A stretch of DNA of 64,000 nt from JAEINY01 sp942490535 (lineage in GTDB: Bacteria > Bacteroidota > Bacteroidia > Bacteroidales > Marinilabiliaceae), in contig CALNXQ010000004.1 in assembly GCA_942490535.1 (NCBI GenBank), forward strand, positions 876,220 to 940,219, given 5' to 3'. Positions 53,196 through 62,952 of the stretch are shown one piece after another. The position numbers and the translations under genes are program-made. The first letter of the stretch is position 1, and every line of letters begins with the position of its first letter. The notes beneath the pieces are model-generated. The model searched no databases. It saw nothing but the letters and a program-made list of their open reading frames with translations, and was not told where the DNA came from.

Positions 53196-54605
53196 ATGAA
53201 AAAAAATTACGTTTTTGCCCTTCTGTTAATGGTGTTGACCATTTCGGCTCAGGCACAGTATGACAACTATTTTACCGACGCCACCATGCGATTAGACTAC
53301 AATCATGTGGGGAATTCAAGTGAAGAGCACTTTGCTTTTGATCAGATGGTAAACGATGGCGCATGGGCCGGTAGTAAGACCGTTTTAATGGACGAGTTAC
53401 GGTTAGGCAAATATTTCTTCGAAGTGAAGGATGCCGAAACAGGGACTCTGCTGTATTCAAGAGGTTTTTCCAGCATTTATGGAGAATGGGAAACCACTCC
53501 GGAGGCCCACACTGAATGGGGTAGTTTTCAGGAGTCGTTACGTTTTCCCTGGCCCAAAAAGGAAGTGCATGTGATCCTCTCCAAACGCAACATTAAAAAT
53601 GGTTTCGACCCGGTGTGGACTTACCAGGTCAACCCGAAACATTATCGAGCCTTTCCTTCGGCGATCCAGAACCACTACAATACCTTTGATGTGGTAGTGA
53701 ATGGGCAACCCGAACAGCAGGTAGACATTGTTGTATTGGGCGAGGGCTATGCCGAAGCGGACATGGCGAAATTCAGAAAAGATGCCCAACGCTTTGCAGA
53801 AGTGCTTTTAAACACGGAACCTTTTGCAGCGTTTAAAACGAAGTTTTCCATCCGGGCAGTAGAAACCCCCTCTCCCGATTCCGGTGTAAACCATCCGCAT
53901 CAGGACATCCATACCCGCTCAGCCCTTTCTGTTACCTATGGAGCCTTTGATTCGGAGCGTTATGCCTTAGGGTTTGATAACAAAACCATCCGTGATGCAG
54001 CAGCTGCCGTACCTTACGAATTCACCGCCATATTGATGAATGATTCCATCTATGGTGGTGGCGGCATTTATAATTTATACATCACCGCTGCTGTCAACAA
54101 TGCCTTTCAAGAGTATTTATTTGTCCATGAATTCGGCCATCACTTTGCTGATTTAGCCGATGAATATTACACTTCAGCCACGGCCTATGAGATGGATGCC
54201 AAACACCTGGAGCCCTGGGAGCTGAACGTTACAGCCAATGCCAATGCGGAAACCATTAAATGGAAAGACATTGTAACACCAGGTACCCCTATTCCCACCC
54301 CCTGGGAAAAAGAAACCTATGATGCGCACAGCATCGCCACTCAGAAAAAGCGCGTTGAAATGCGCAAAGCTAAGGTGGATGAAAAAGTTATGGAAGACTT
54401 CTTTATCCAAAAACGGACTTGGGACGATGAACTCTTGGCAAATATGACCTACAGCGGTCAGGTGGGGGCTTTTGAAGGTGCCCAATACAAGTCAACCGGT
54501 TTGTACCGAAGCGCTGCCAACTGCATCATGTTTACCCGTCATGCGCATTTTTGCCCGGCTTGCCAGCGGGCCATCACACTGATCATTGATCAATACACGA
54601 AATAA
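53196..54605 (+). CDS. Secreted M64 (IgA peptidase-like) metallopeptidase
   Basis: A 469-residue exported zinc peptidase. The signal peptide ends at AQAQ (~21). An N-terminal beta domain (Peptidase_M64_N, ~22-150) leads into the catalytic part: VDIVVLGEGYAEADM (~176-190) and the zinc site HEFGHHFADLADEYY with His311, Glu312 and His315. The C-terminus has paired cysteines (CIMFTRHAHFCPACQRAI). M64 enzymes include the IgA protease of Clostridium ramosum, but the family is widespread in free-living Bacteroidota and substrate need not be IgA. Monocistronic, with a strong terminator. Confidence 0.94.
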   Translation: MKKNYVFALLLMVLTISAQAQYDNYFTDATMRLDYNHVGNSSEEHFAFDQMVNDGAWAGSKTVLMDELRLGKYFFEVKDAETGTLLYSRGFSSIYGEWETTPEAHTEWGSFQESLRFPWPKKEVHVILSKRNIKNGFDPVWTYQVNPKHYRAFPSAIQNHYNTFDVVVNGQPEQQVDIVVLGEGYAEADMAKFRKDAQRFAEVLLNTEPFAAFKTKFSIRAVETPSPDSGVNHPHQDIHTRSALSVTYGAFDSERYALGFDNKTIRDAAAAVPYEFTAILMNDSIYGGGGIYNLYITAAVNNAFQEYLFVHEFGHHFADLADEYYTSATAYEMDAKHLEPWELNVTANANAETIKWKDIVTPGTPIPTPWEKETYDAHSIATQKKRVEMRKAKVDEKVMEDFFIQKRTWDDELLANMTYSGQVGAFEGAQYKSTGLYRSAANCIMFTRHAHFCPACQRAITLIIDQYTK

Positions 54606-54633
54606 AAAATAACCCGTCTATTTAGAATCCATA

Positions 54634-54665
54634 ACGGCTGCCAGGATACTGGCAGCCGTTTTATT
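54634..54665 (+). terminator. Strong terminator after the M64 peptidase gene
   Basis: A perfect 12-bp stem (AACGGCTGCCAG / CTGGCAGCCGTT), 4-base loop, then TTTATTTT. Confidence 0.93.
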
Positions 54666-55013
54666 TTAGTGTCACACGGCGGATTTGCCAGCATTAATTA
54701 GTGGATAATTGGGAACCGACTCGTGCGGGTTAAGGTGCCAAGAAGCAAAAACACCCATCATCTATAGATCGAATAAACGTCACCAGAACTACTTTAATCA
54801 TTAAAAAACAGTAGTTGGTCATGGATTCCAATCCTTTAACCATAATCATTATAGAAATAGGTAATAATGATCTTCATGTAATGTAGCTTTATGTAAGGTA
54901 TTGCTAGTCGAGGAACCGCCGGCTGGTCATCAACCGACCTTGTTTGGACACGCGGATGGGAAGAGGAGGCCGGCGGTGAAGGCGCAATATAGAAACTATA
55001 ATTGATTTGTGAA
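54666..55013. other. Intergenic region with GC-rich inverted repeat
   Basis: About 350 bases, mostly AT-rich, with no gene. ACCGCCGGC (54915-54923) and its exact reverse complement GCCGGCGGT (54969-54977) enclose 45 bases that hold a further GGTC/GACC pairing. The element ends 36 bases before the next start codon and stands out by GC content, so it may be a structured leader. Confidence 0.55.
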
Positions 55014-55715
55014 ATGAGTTACCAAAGTGATTATGAAACATGGAAAGACGAAATTGCCGCGTTGGCCATTAAAAATGTACTGCTACCCGATACCCCCATT
55101 GATGTCGTAGCGGCTGATGCGGAATCCCTGCAAGTTGAAGCCCTTAAAGATAAGGAGGCGTTATTGGCTGCCGGTTTGGATTGGACGAAAGTCGAAAACC
55201 TACGAAGCCGGGCCGGGGCCTTGCGTTACTGTCAGGCGGTATGGATGAGCGAGTACCGCGCCCAGCAGGAAGCTCAGAAAGAATGGCAGGAGCAGTCCGC
55301 TGTCGCCTATGCCTTGCGCGATGAGTTATTGCATCACTTCAGCTTTGCTTACCGCAATGTCCCTGATGTCAAGCAAAAAGTGATGCGCATCCGCGAAGGT
55401 AACGGGCACAAAGACATGATTCAAGACTTGGTGGAATTAGCGGTTTTAGGCGAAAAAAATCCACAACCATTGGCCCTCATCAATTTCGACACCACCTTGC
55501 AGGAGAAAGCCAGAACCACTTCACATGACCTGTCGGAACTTTTGGCGGCCTCCAATGGCTCCCGAGAAGATAGTAGCGCCAATAAAATTAGCCGTGACAA
55601 AGCCTACACCTTACTTATTGAAGATATGCGCCAAATACGGGAAATTGGCCAATATGTGTTTTGGCGTACTCCCGAACGCAAAGAAAAGTATGTCAACAGC
55701 TATAAGCGCAGGTAG
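55014..55715 (+). CDS. Unrecognised helical cytosolic protein
   Basis: A 233-residue protein without signal or membrane segments, largely helical with heptad-like stretches (RAQQEAQKEWQEQSAVAYAL, VKQKVMRIREGNGHKDMIQD). The ATG (MSYQSDYETW) is preferred; a TTG four codons upstream is in frame. No catalytic motif or family was recognised. It is preceded by a GC-rich inverted repeat and followed by a terminator, so it looks like a single-gene unit. Confidence 0.75.
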   Translation: MSYQSDYETWKDEIAALAIKNVLLPDTPIDVVAADAESLQVEALKDKEALLAAGLDWTKVENLRSRAGALRYCQAVWMSEYRAQQEAQKEWQEQSAVAYALRDELLHHFSFAYRNVPDVKQKVMRIREGNGHKDMIQDLVELAVLGEKNPQPLALINFDTTLQEKARTTSHDLSELLAASNGSREDSSANKISRDKAYTLLIEDMRQIREIGQYVFWRTPERKEKYVNSYKRR

Positions 55716-55738
55716 CTCAAAACCCTTAATTTTACTAT

Positions 55739-55775
55739 CCCGCGGCGTTTTTCACCCCTTCTCCGCGGGTTTTTT
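55739..55775 (+). terminator. Terminator after the helical protein gene
   Basis: A perfect 7-bp stem CCCGCGG / CCGCGGG with a 17-base loop, then TTTTTT. Confidence 0.8.
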
Positions 55776-56024
55776 CTATCCCTCCGGTCCCTGCTTCCAC
55801 TTCTCCACCAATAATTGAGACTTCTTCCGTCTTTTCTTCCGGTTCTCTGCTCCCCGGAAGCCGCTCTCCAGCATTTTGGTGCCATTTTCCACTAACTTCA
55901 ATCCGATGGAGATTATAATTGCACTGCAATTGTGTTTTGCTGATCATAAACGCATGGCAACCAACTTCCAAATAACTATTTTAGCCCCGCGAACATGTGC
56001 CTTAAAAGCATTCATCTGAAATAA

Positions 56025-57272
56025 ATGACGACCGAAAAACAACGCATTATTAAAATTAGTGACCTGCTGCATAAAGCATCCACCCAAGTCAGCATTCTTC
56101 GAAATATTGCGTGGCCGAATACCGTAAAGGAAGAATTTTTTAATAACAATGCACAAAAACTGCCGTCGGTCAGTTATCCGTCCTATGACCCCCAACTTGT
56201 TTTACAACAAATTAAAACGGTGCGAGAACTGATTGGCCGTGCTGATTCAACGATTAATGCCTGGGCCTCCAGGATCGCCAATAAAATTGAAAGCAGTGCT
56301 CTGTTGCTTAGTACCCGGGGCAGTGCTGATTTTTTCAGGCACTCCAACAGCCTGTTCGGTAAACCCAGCGATCCCTTGCAAAATGGATCAAGTACCATTA
56401 TTGACCTGGCTTGTCATTTCGATCACCAATTTAATGGCTTCCAACACATTGATCTGGGATTACCGCCACAAGCCACCATCCTGGCAACTTCTATGGCCGG
56501 GCATATTGAACAGGCTGTAAAAAGTATGTTCGGTGATCTGGCTCCCGAAGTCGTGTTAGATCCTTCCTTAACATCCAATGCATTGGCCGGCCGCAGGCGG
56601 ATCTCCATTCGCCCCACAGCACGTTTCACCGATAAAAATGTGGATCAATTAATACACCATGAAGCTTATATACATGTGGCCACTTCGCTGAATGGACACC
56701 TCCAGCCGCATTTAAAAATCCTGGGAAATGGTCATGCCGGTACTACCACGACGCAGGAAGGGCTTGCGGTATTTGCCGAATTTATTACCGGAAGTATTGA
56801 TTTAGATCGCATCAGCCGCCTTTCGGACCGGGTGATTGCCATACAAATGGCCATTGATGGGGCTGACTTTATTGACATCTACCGGTTCTATCTGGAGAAA
56901 ACCAATAACCGGGACCAATCCTTCCAAAATGCCAAACGCGTTTTTAGAGGCGGATTACTCACCGGGAAAGCCCCGTTCACAAAAGACATTGTCTATCTGG
57001 AAGGACTCCTCAATGTCCATAATTTCCTGAGAGAAGCCCTGAATAAAGGCAAACTGGATCATTTGGACCTTCTTTTCTGCGGCAAGCTGGATATTTCGGA
57101 TCTACCGGCTTTAAAACAACTATTTGAAATGGAGCTGGTGGCAAAGTCTACCTTCTTACCGCCCTGGATCCGCGATAAACGTTTTCTTTTATCGTATTTG
57201 AGTTACGCTTCTTTTCTTAATAAAATTGATGCGGAGAAATCCAAAGCCTATTATGAAGCCATGTTCGAATAA
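56025..57272 (+). CDS. DUF1704 putative metallopeptidase (QEGLA motif, MATCAP-like)
   Basis: A 415-residue protein of the DUF1704 family (annotated in bacteria as flavohemoglobin expression-modulating QEGLA motif protein). The site HHEAYIH gives His212, Glu213 and His217 in an HExxxH arrangement, and TTTQEGLAVFAEF (Glu245) supplies the second acidic residue. Eukaryotic DUF1704 proteins (MATCAP/KIAA0895L) are zinc carboxypeptidases with this HExxxH plus Glu site, so peptidase activity is plausible here. No signal peptide is seen; cytosolic. Substrate unknown. Confidence 0.9.
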   Translation: MTTEKQRIIKISDLLHKASTQVSILRNIAWPNTVKEEFFNNNAQKLPSVSYPSYDPQLVLQQIKTVRELIGRADSTINAWASRIANKIESSALLLSTRGSADFFRHSNSLFGKPSDPLQNGSSTIIDLACHFDHQFNGFQHIDLGLPPQATILATSMAGHIEQAVKSMFGDLAPEVVLDPSLTSNALAGRRRISIRPTARFTDKNVDQLIHHEAYIHVATSLNGHLQPHLKILGNGHAGTTTTQEGLAVFAEFITGSIDLDRISRLSDRVIAIQMAIDGADFIDIYRFYLEKTNNRDQSFQNAKRVFRGGLLTGKAPFTKDIVYLEGLLNVHNFLREALNKGKLDHLDLLFCGKLDISDLPALKQLFEMELVAKSTFLPPWIRDKRFLLSYLSYASFLNKIDAEKSKAYYEAMFE

Positions 57273-57325
57273 TTCGAGAAAACCGGCAAGAGGCCTATCA
57301 GCCTTTTCCAGTGAGGCTGAATTTG

Positions 57326-57425
57326 TGAAGGGCTGAAGCCTTCATGAAATCGGGACTTTTCGCTCTCTGCCCGGAAGGGCAGGGCATCACCAGAATCACC
57401 CAAAAACAGGCAGGGCTTTAGCCCT
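57326..57425. repeat. REP-like hairpin cluster, left flank of RAYT gene
   Basis: Three short palindromes in 100 bases: an imperfect GAAGGGCTGAAGCCTTC, CTGCCC-GGAA-GGGCAG, and AGGGCT-TT-AGCCCT (last two perfect). The order and the ending (ATCACCC then CAGGCAGGGCTTTAGCCC) are echoed on the other side of the transposase gene. Confidence 0.85.
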
Positions 57426-57484
57426 TTCATTGAATTTCTCAAAAATGAACGCTAACTTGAATAGACTCATCAAAAATTCATTTT

Positions 57485-57913
57485 ATGCCATTTCTAAGAA
57501 TTGGGGTTCATCTTGTCTGGACCACCAAGGACCGACTTCCATTATTAACCAAAAATATTCGCCAGCACGTTTTTGATCACATCAGAAAATATAGCGCAAG
57601 CAAATCCATTCACATAAATCTCATCAATGGCCATAATGAACATGTTCATGCACTGGTGAGCTTACAAGCTGATCAAAACATAGCCACAATCATGAATCTT
57701 CTTAAAGGCGAAAGTTCCCACTGGATCAATCAAAAGCAGCTTACTTCCATACATTTTGGATGGCAGGATGAATACTTCGCAGCATCGGTCAGTCATTCAC
57801 AGATTGATAAGGTACAAAACTACATACGCAAACAAGAGAAACACCATGCAGTTAGAACCTGGGAAGAGGAGTATCAGGAGTTTTTCACAAAGTACAAATT
57901 TGCAAAGGGCTGA
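57485..57913 (+). CDS. REP-associated tyrosine transposase (Y1/IS200-like)
   Basis: A 142-residue HUH single-strand nuclease. The metal-binding His pair is HVH (53-55) in NGHNEHVHALVSL and the nucleophile is probably Tyr113 in DKVQNYIRKQEKHH. WTTKDRLPLL near the N-terminus is the usual opening strand of the fold. The TGA stop lies inside the first downstream REP hairpin, so gene end and repeat are fused. No TnpB is present and REP-like palindromes flank it, so RAYT rather than a full IS200/IS605 is favoured. Confidence 0.92.
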   Translation: MPFLRIGVHLVWTTKDRLPLLTKNIRQHVFDHIRKYSASKSIHINLINGHNEHVHALVSLQADQNIATIMNLLKGESSHWINQKQLTSIHFGWQDEYFAASVSHSQIDKVQNYIRKQEKHHAVRTWEEEYQEFFTKYKFAKG

Positions 57914-58045
57914 AGCCCTTACAGCAACCGTACGGTCCACTCCCTGCCCTGAAGGGCAGGGTATTGACCCGTCTGTTACCACTGCAATTACTCCGACCTT
58001 CAGGTCGGGTATCCTCAGAGTCACCCATAAACAATAGGGTTTTAG
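57905..58045. repeat. REP-like hairpin cluster, right flank of RAYT gene
   Basis: Three perfect palindromes: AAGGGCT-GA-AGCCCTT (57905-57920), CCCTGCCCT-GA-AGGGCAGGG (57942-57961) and CCGACCT-TC-AGGTCGG (57993-58008), followed by GTCACCC and TAGGGTTTTAGCTCT, a diverged copy of the left flank end. All have the same 2-base loop with central GA or TC. Confidence 0.88.
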
Positions 58046-58256
58046 CTCTCCCACCAAATTTCTCCTAAGGAACTGCTGCTTATACTACCAAACAGAACCG
58101 CTAATCTCCCCTCCCAACAAACAGAGAAATTATCCCATCCTGCCATTGCCTCAATTATGCTACCATTCACACCAGAATCCGTCAACATAATTATCAACCC
58201 AAAAAAAAAGCCATTCATAGGGATTTTTTTACTTTTAGCTTCAAATAAAATTTACT

Positions 58257-59045
58257 ATGCGTCACTGGAAGTTTTTATGCATTGCGGTCTACCTCCTTCT
58301 ATCTGCAGTTTCAAATGCTCAATATTACAGTTCGGGATCCGATCCGGCCAGTATCCAATGGAACCAGATAAAGTCCCCGTATTTCAAAGTGGTTTTTCCC
58401 GATGAGTTTGAACGGGAAGCCCGTCGTTTTACAGCAATCCTGGATTCATTATATGTACATGGCGGATACTCACTGAATCATACCCCTAAACCCATTCCGG
58501 TACTGATGCATTCGCGCGATGCCTATTCCAACGGCTTTGTCTCCTGGGCTCCCAAACGCATGGAAATCTACACAACGCCCCATCAGGACCTTTTTGCCCA
58601 GGATTGGCTGGAACAGCTGGCCATTCATGAATTCCGGCATGTGGTGCAAATTGATAAGCTGAATCAGGGATTTACCCGGGGACTGAGCTATGTCTTCGGA
58701 CAACAAGCCATTGGTGCGGTGCTGGGATTATATGCCCCCATGTGGTTTTTAGAAGGAGATGCCACTTTAACCGAAACGCTGCTCTCCCCGTCCGGCCGTG
58801 GACGTAAACCGGAGTTTGAACAGCAATTGCGGGCCCAGCTATTGGAAAAAGGAAGTTATCACTACGACAAAGCCTATTTTGGATCCTACAATGATTACAT
58901 TCCCAATCATTACAACATGGGCTATTTACTAGTGGCCGGTGCCCGTCATACCTATGGTGCAGATGTTTGGGAACGCGCCTTGAGCGAAACAGGACGACAT
59001 GCTTATGGAGCATCACCCCCTTTAATCGAGGTATCAAAGAAGTGA
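58257..59045 (+). pseudogene. Gluzincin-like surface protein, N-terminal part before a frame break
   Basis: The first 250 residues of one long gene that continues in another frame. It has a signal peptide (cleavage ~22), a peptidase-MA-like domain with zinc motif IHEFRHVVQ (His124, Glu125, His128) and a downstream FLEGDATLTE (Glu166) typical of gluzincins. Homology of the reading is lost after RHAYG: in the +2 frame the text continues SITPFNRGIKEVTG, so one base is missing (or two extra) near 59007-59010. The tail PPLIEVSKK is an artefact of the break. This is either a true frameshift mutation or a sequencing error. Confidence 0.8.
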
Positions 59046-61240
59046 CCGGCATGAACAAAGTGCCGCTTTACAACACGGTGTTCAACCAATGGCAGGAGGA
59101 TTGGAAGAAACAGGATCAGGCCCTCACTCATTCGGCATACACAGCGCTCACACCACGTGATACAAACTATAAAAGCTACAGCTGGCCAACTCCCATGGAT
59201 GAAAACAGCATTCTGGCAGAGGTATCCGGCCCCGGTGAAATCAGCCGATTTGTAGAAGTCAACACCAGTACTGGCGAAGAAAAAACACTGCTCATTCCCG
59301 GAACTCGTGAACGGGAACCCTTCTCATTCAATGCCGGAAAATTAGTCTGGACTGAATTGGAGCCTCACCCAAGATGGGAGAACCAGATGTTTTCAGTCAT
59401 CCGGATAAAAGACTTAAAAAGCGGCAAGCAAAAGAAAATCACCACTCGCAGTCGCTACTTTGCCCCTGCCCTATCGCCCGATGGCAAAATCATCGCCACT
59501 GTTCATGTATCAGCTCAAAATGATTATGCCATCCATCTGCTCAATGCTGAAAATGGCCATCTCATTAAATCCATTGAAACGCCCAACAATCAGTTTCCGA
59601 TGACGCCTTCCTGGCATCCGGACGGACAGCAGTTGGTATTGGTTTTACTGGGAGATGAAGGCAAACACATCACCCTGCTGAATACAGACCTTTCCACCTG
59701 GACCTCCATCACCCCGCCCGACTTTGCCCAAATTCGATTACCCAAATTCGATGGTGATGACATCCTGTTTTGCGGATCGTGGACAGGCATTGAGAACATT
59801 TACCGCATCTCGAAAGAAGGTAAAAACCTGGAACAGCTTACTTCCAGTCGTTTTGGAGCTGCCATGGTCATGCCCTCTCGTACTCCTGGCGAACTTATTT
59901 ACAGCAACTATACTTCAGATGGCTATGTGTTGGTGTCGGCCTCCGCAAAAGAACTCCAGCCTCAGGCCTTCGCGCCGCAAGCCTTACCTGTAGAAGTGAA
60001 ATTAAAAAAAATGCAGGCCGAAGAGAAAACAGCACCAGATTTTAAAGGTCTAACAGGTGATGAATATACCGTGAAAAAATACTCCAAATGGAATCTGTTT
60101 AACTTCCACAGTTGGGCTCCCGCTTTTGTAAATATTGATGAGGGAACCATTGCACCGGGTGTTTCTGCCCTTTCTCAAAATTTGCTCAACACTACATTTT
60201 TAACCGTGGGGTTTGATGGTGATAGCCAAAACAGCCGGGAACGGTATTATGCCAATCTGTCCTATACAGGATGGTGGCCTGTTTTTGATGTGGAAATGAA
60301 GTTTGGTGATGACCAACAACGAGCTGATGATAATCTTTACGTTAATGATAGAGATACTTTCCAAATTAAAAACGTACAACGTGAGTATTTTTCTACTTTA
60401 GAGGGAGGGGTTAAAATACCCTTTAATTTGTCGCGGGGAAAGTACTTTAGACGAATTGAACCGGGTGTTCGGGCTACTTCCCAAAAACGATCAGGATATG
60501 CCTATGATCAAATCTTTTGGACACATGAAAATGGCAGTTGGAAAGAATTAGAAACGATCACTAAGCAAGCTGAAAGTTTCGACATAACCTCTCTAGAATA
60601 CCGGCTATTCACTTACAACTTAAAACGTACGTCACAACGTGACGTCACAACCCGTTGGGGGCAGGTTATTGAATTAAACTACCGGCACACGCCAGTCGGC
60701 TCCAGTGATTATGGATCAATAATAGGAATGCACTCACGGCTTTACTTTCCGGGTATTGGCCGCCACCATGCCATCCGCCTGGATAACGATTATCACCGGA
60801 AAGAACGCGGTGATAAATACAAATCAGAAAATGAACTGAATTACTATTTAGGCCTGTCCGATTTCGTCAAATTCCCCCGTGGTGTGAATGGGAACACCAA
60901 TGATGAACTGTATTCTTTCAAAGGAGATTATATTTTGCCGCTGTACAATCCCGATTGGAATGTGCCAGGTGTGCTCTATCTAAAACGCATCACCCTGAAT
61001 GTATTCTATGATTACTCACTATCAGTCATGAACCGGCAAAATAGCACCACTTCCCAATGGACACGTTATGAAACCACCTTCCAGTCCATGGGCAGTGAGA
61101 TTCGAGGTGAATTACATCCTTTCCGGTTTGTATTTCCAATCACTGCCGGCTATCGCTATCTTCATTTGCCGGAGACGAAAAATCACTTCCATGAGTTCTT
61201 GCTGTCTTTGAATTTATCCGGATTCTCAGTGAATCAATGA
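58967..61240 (+). pseudogene. Gluzincin-like surface protein, C-terminal part (TolB-like propeller and barrel)
   Basis: Continuation of the preceding fragment; its genuine sequence begins at about 59010 (SITPFNRGIKEVTG), the earlier codons being out of frame. Residues then form a TolB/DPP-IV-like beta-propeller (YFAPALSPDGKIIATV, PSWHPDGQQLVLVLLGD) and a C-terminal ~370 residues with long amphipathic strands that look like an outer-membrane barrel (YYANLSYTGWWPVFDVEMKF, VPGVLYLKRITLNVFYDYSL). The intact protein would have about 995 residues. It ends before a bidirectional terminator. Function unknown; proteolysis at the cell surface is a reasonable guess. Confidence 0.8.
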
Positions 61241-61299
61241 GGCATTTAAGAAACCATTCTCTATGCATTTATTCTATAGAGAACGGTTCTATCAAAGAT

Positions 61300-61335
61300 A
61301 AAAGCCCATTGACTAAATGCAGTCAATGGGCTTTT
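61300..61335. terminator. Bidirectional terminator
   Basis: A perfect 15-bp stem (AAAAGCCCATTGACT / AGTCAATGGGCTTTT) with 6-base loop between convergent genes. Confidence 0.95.
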
Positions 61336-61363
61336 GGTTTTATTTAATTACAATTTAAGGTCT

Positions 61364-62047
61364 CTACATGGGTTCATTACTAACCAACCCCTTGGCTAAC
61401 TCAATCACCGTAATTTCCGGAGGCATACCCACCCGTGCCGGCATCCCTAAAAAGCCTAACCCACGATTCACATACAAAAACTGATTTTCCCTTTTATACA
61501 ATCCCGACCACTGTTTGAATTTATATTTAGCCGGACTCCATTGGAAATTCTTGTATTCAATTCCAAACTGCATCCCATGGGTATGGCCTGCTAACATCAG
61601 GTCATAATCGGTTTTACCGACCACTTCCGCATCCCAATGATCCGGATCATGCGACAATAATAACTTGAATGGAACTTCTTCAACACCCTTTCCAGCTTTG
61701 GCTAAATCACCATATTGAGGAAACGGTGGATGCCCCCAATTCTCAACACCAACAACGGCCAACTGATCCCCATTGCGTTCAATCACCGTAGAAGCATTAT
61801 TCAGAATTTGAAAACCTAAACGCTCGTGCGCATCAATAATACCTTTTAAGTTGACTTCTTTTTCAGCTACTGAATTCCAGTGAGAGTAGTCTCCGTAATC
61901 GTGATTACCCATAATGGAGAACTTACCCAAAGGAGCCTTTAGCTTACCAAATACCCGCTCCCATCCCAATGTCTCTTCATAAAAGTTATTGACCAAATCA
62001 CCGGTAAAACAGATCACATCCGGCTTCTCTGCATTGATAATCTCCAC
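61364..62047 (-). CDS. Metallophosphoesterase, catalytic C-terminal part of a broken gene
   Basis: A 227-codon open part carrying most of a calcineurin-like phosphoesterase active site: FTGDLVNN, MGNHDYGDY, LLLSHDPDHW and AGHTHGMQFG. The first metal motif (ISDIHLGS) lies just upstream in another frame, joined through KEMETAF, so the apparent GTG start is not the real one. Relatives (YaeI/YkuE type, membrane-anchored) cleave lipid or nucleotide phosphoesters. See the adjoining 5' part for the membrane domain and the frame breaks. Leftward, convergent with the surface-protein gene. Confidence 0.85.
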   Translation of the reverse strand: MEIINAEKPDVICFTGDLVNNFYEETLGWERVFGKLKAPLGKFSIMGNHDYGDYSHWNSVAEKEVNLKGIIDAHERLGFQILNNASTVIERNGDQLAVVGVENWGHPPFPQYGDLAKAGKGVEEVPFKLLLSHDPDHWDAEVVGKTDYDLMLAGHTHGMQFGIEYKNFQWSPAKYKFKQWSGLYKRENQFLYVNRGLGFLGMPARVGMPPEITVIELAKGLVSNEPM

Positions 62048-62660
62048 AAAAGCAGTCTCACATCTCCTTGTAATTAGAGTTTAAGCTACCCAGGTGAATA
62101 TCTGATATCTGAACAATTTTCAAACCATCAAAAGCATCCGGTAAGTTGGGAAATGTGAGTTTGGTATATTTCGTACTGAAATTGAATCGTCCTTTCATCA
62201 CACCAAATAAAAGTGACATTGGGCAAAAGGTGCACTGGCCATCATGATGCCTATCTGACTCAGGAACTTTTTACGGGTAATCTTCGGGTAACGGCCATCG
62301 TTCATGGTTTTAAACTTTCCTTCCGGTGTAAACTTGGCTCTTCACTTTAATCCACCCTGTGGGTCAATCGATACCCTACCACATAAAAGAATTTGGGCAA
62401 GGTAAATAAGTAAATAACTGGTTAACAACCATTGAAACTGTACATAGACAGCCGGACCCGTAGCAGCGGGTATAATGGCCAGATAAACGACAAATAACAC
62501 GATAAATATGGATGGAATACTATAAAACAGAATGATCCAAAGGGAAAAGTAAAATGGGAAGGTGATTCGTCACGTTGTTTATGGATCAACTTATACAAAA
62601 ATAGTCTACCAACAGACTAAACAACGCCAATCCAATAAATGCTTCAACTGTGTACTTCAT
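62048..62660 (-). pseudogene. Metallophosphoesterase, 5' part with several frame breaks
   Basis: Read across frames, this stretch gives MKYTVEAFIGLALFSLLVDY, a membrane region (SIPSIFIVLFVVYLAIIPAA and SYLLTLPKFFYVVGYRLTH), then FTPEGKFKTMNDGRYPKITR, a third hydrophobic part, then KIVQISDIHLGSLNSNYKEM, joining the catalytic part downstream. Single-base breaks are needed near 62060, 62220, 62345, 62545 and 62590. The whole gene would encode about 430 residues. So many single-base breaks without larger lesions suggest sequencing error as much as decay. Confidence 0.75.
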
Positions 62661-62923
62661 ATCCCAACATTTAGCCCAACACTACAATTTCTATTCCTGA
62701 AATTGTTGGGTTCTGCGGCAATTCCCGATAAAGGTTCAATTTTCAAGAGAATCGCACACTTTTTAAGTCTTTTTAGTATTTCAATCTCCTCTCTACCAAC
62801 CAGCAATTTTCACGATTTCATATCCTCCTAAACGTTAACAACGGTTCAGGTTATTCGTTCAACGGTTCAGGTGGAATATCTGACGGATGAGGATGCGCAC
62901 CTGCAAAAAGTTTCCAGCTCATG

Positions 62924-62932
62924 TATTTTTGC
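62924..62932 (+). promoter_or_regulatory. -7 box of the RND adaptor gene
   Basis: TATTTTTGC fits TAnnTTTGY exactly, 20 bases before the ATG. No clear -33 element. Confidence 0.45.
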
Positions 62933-62952
62933 AGAAAATAAACTACAAAACA

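Larger units (their letters stand above)
57326..58045 (+). mobile_element. RAYT/REP element
   Basis: A Y1-type transposase gene bracketed by related REP-like hairpin clusters, with imperfect direct repeats of about 45 bases at the outer parts (around 57395-57440 and 58019-58063). This is the standard layout of REP-associated tyrosine transposases, which spread or maintain REP hairpins and are usually domesticated single copies. Confidence 0.75.

Noticed and set aside
55700..55971. Two minus-strand frames of 61 and 78 codons
   Set aside because: They overlap each other and the terminator after the helical protein gene; Arg/Gly-rich shadow translation.
62562..62831. 89-codon plus-strand frame
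   Set aside because: The opposite strand encodes the start of the broken metallophosphoesterase (MKYTVEAFIGLALFSLL), which explains the region better.
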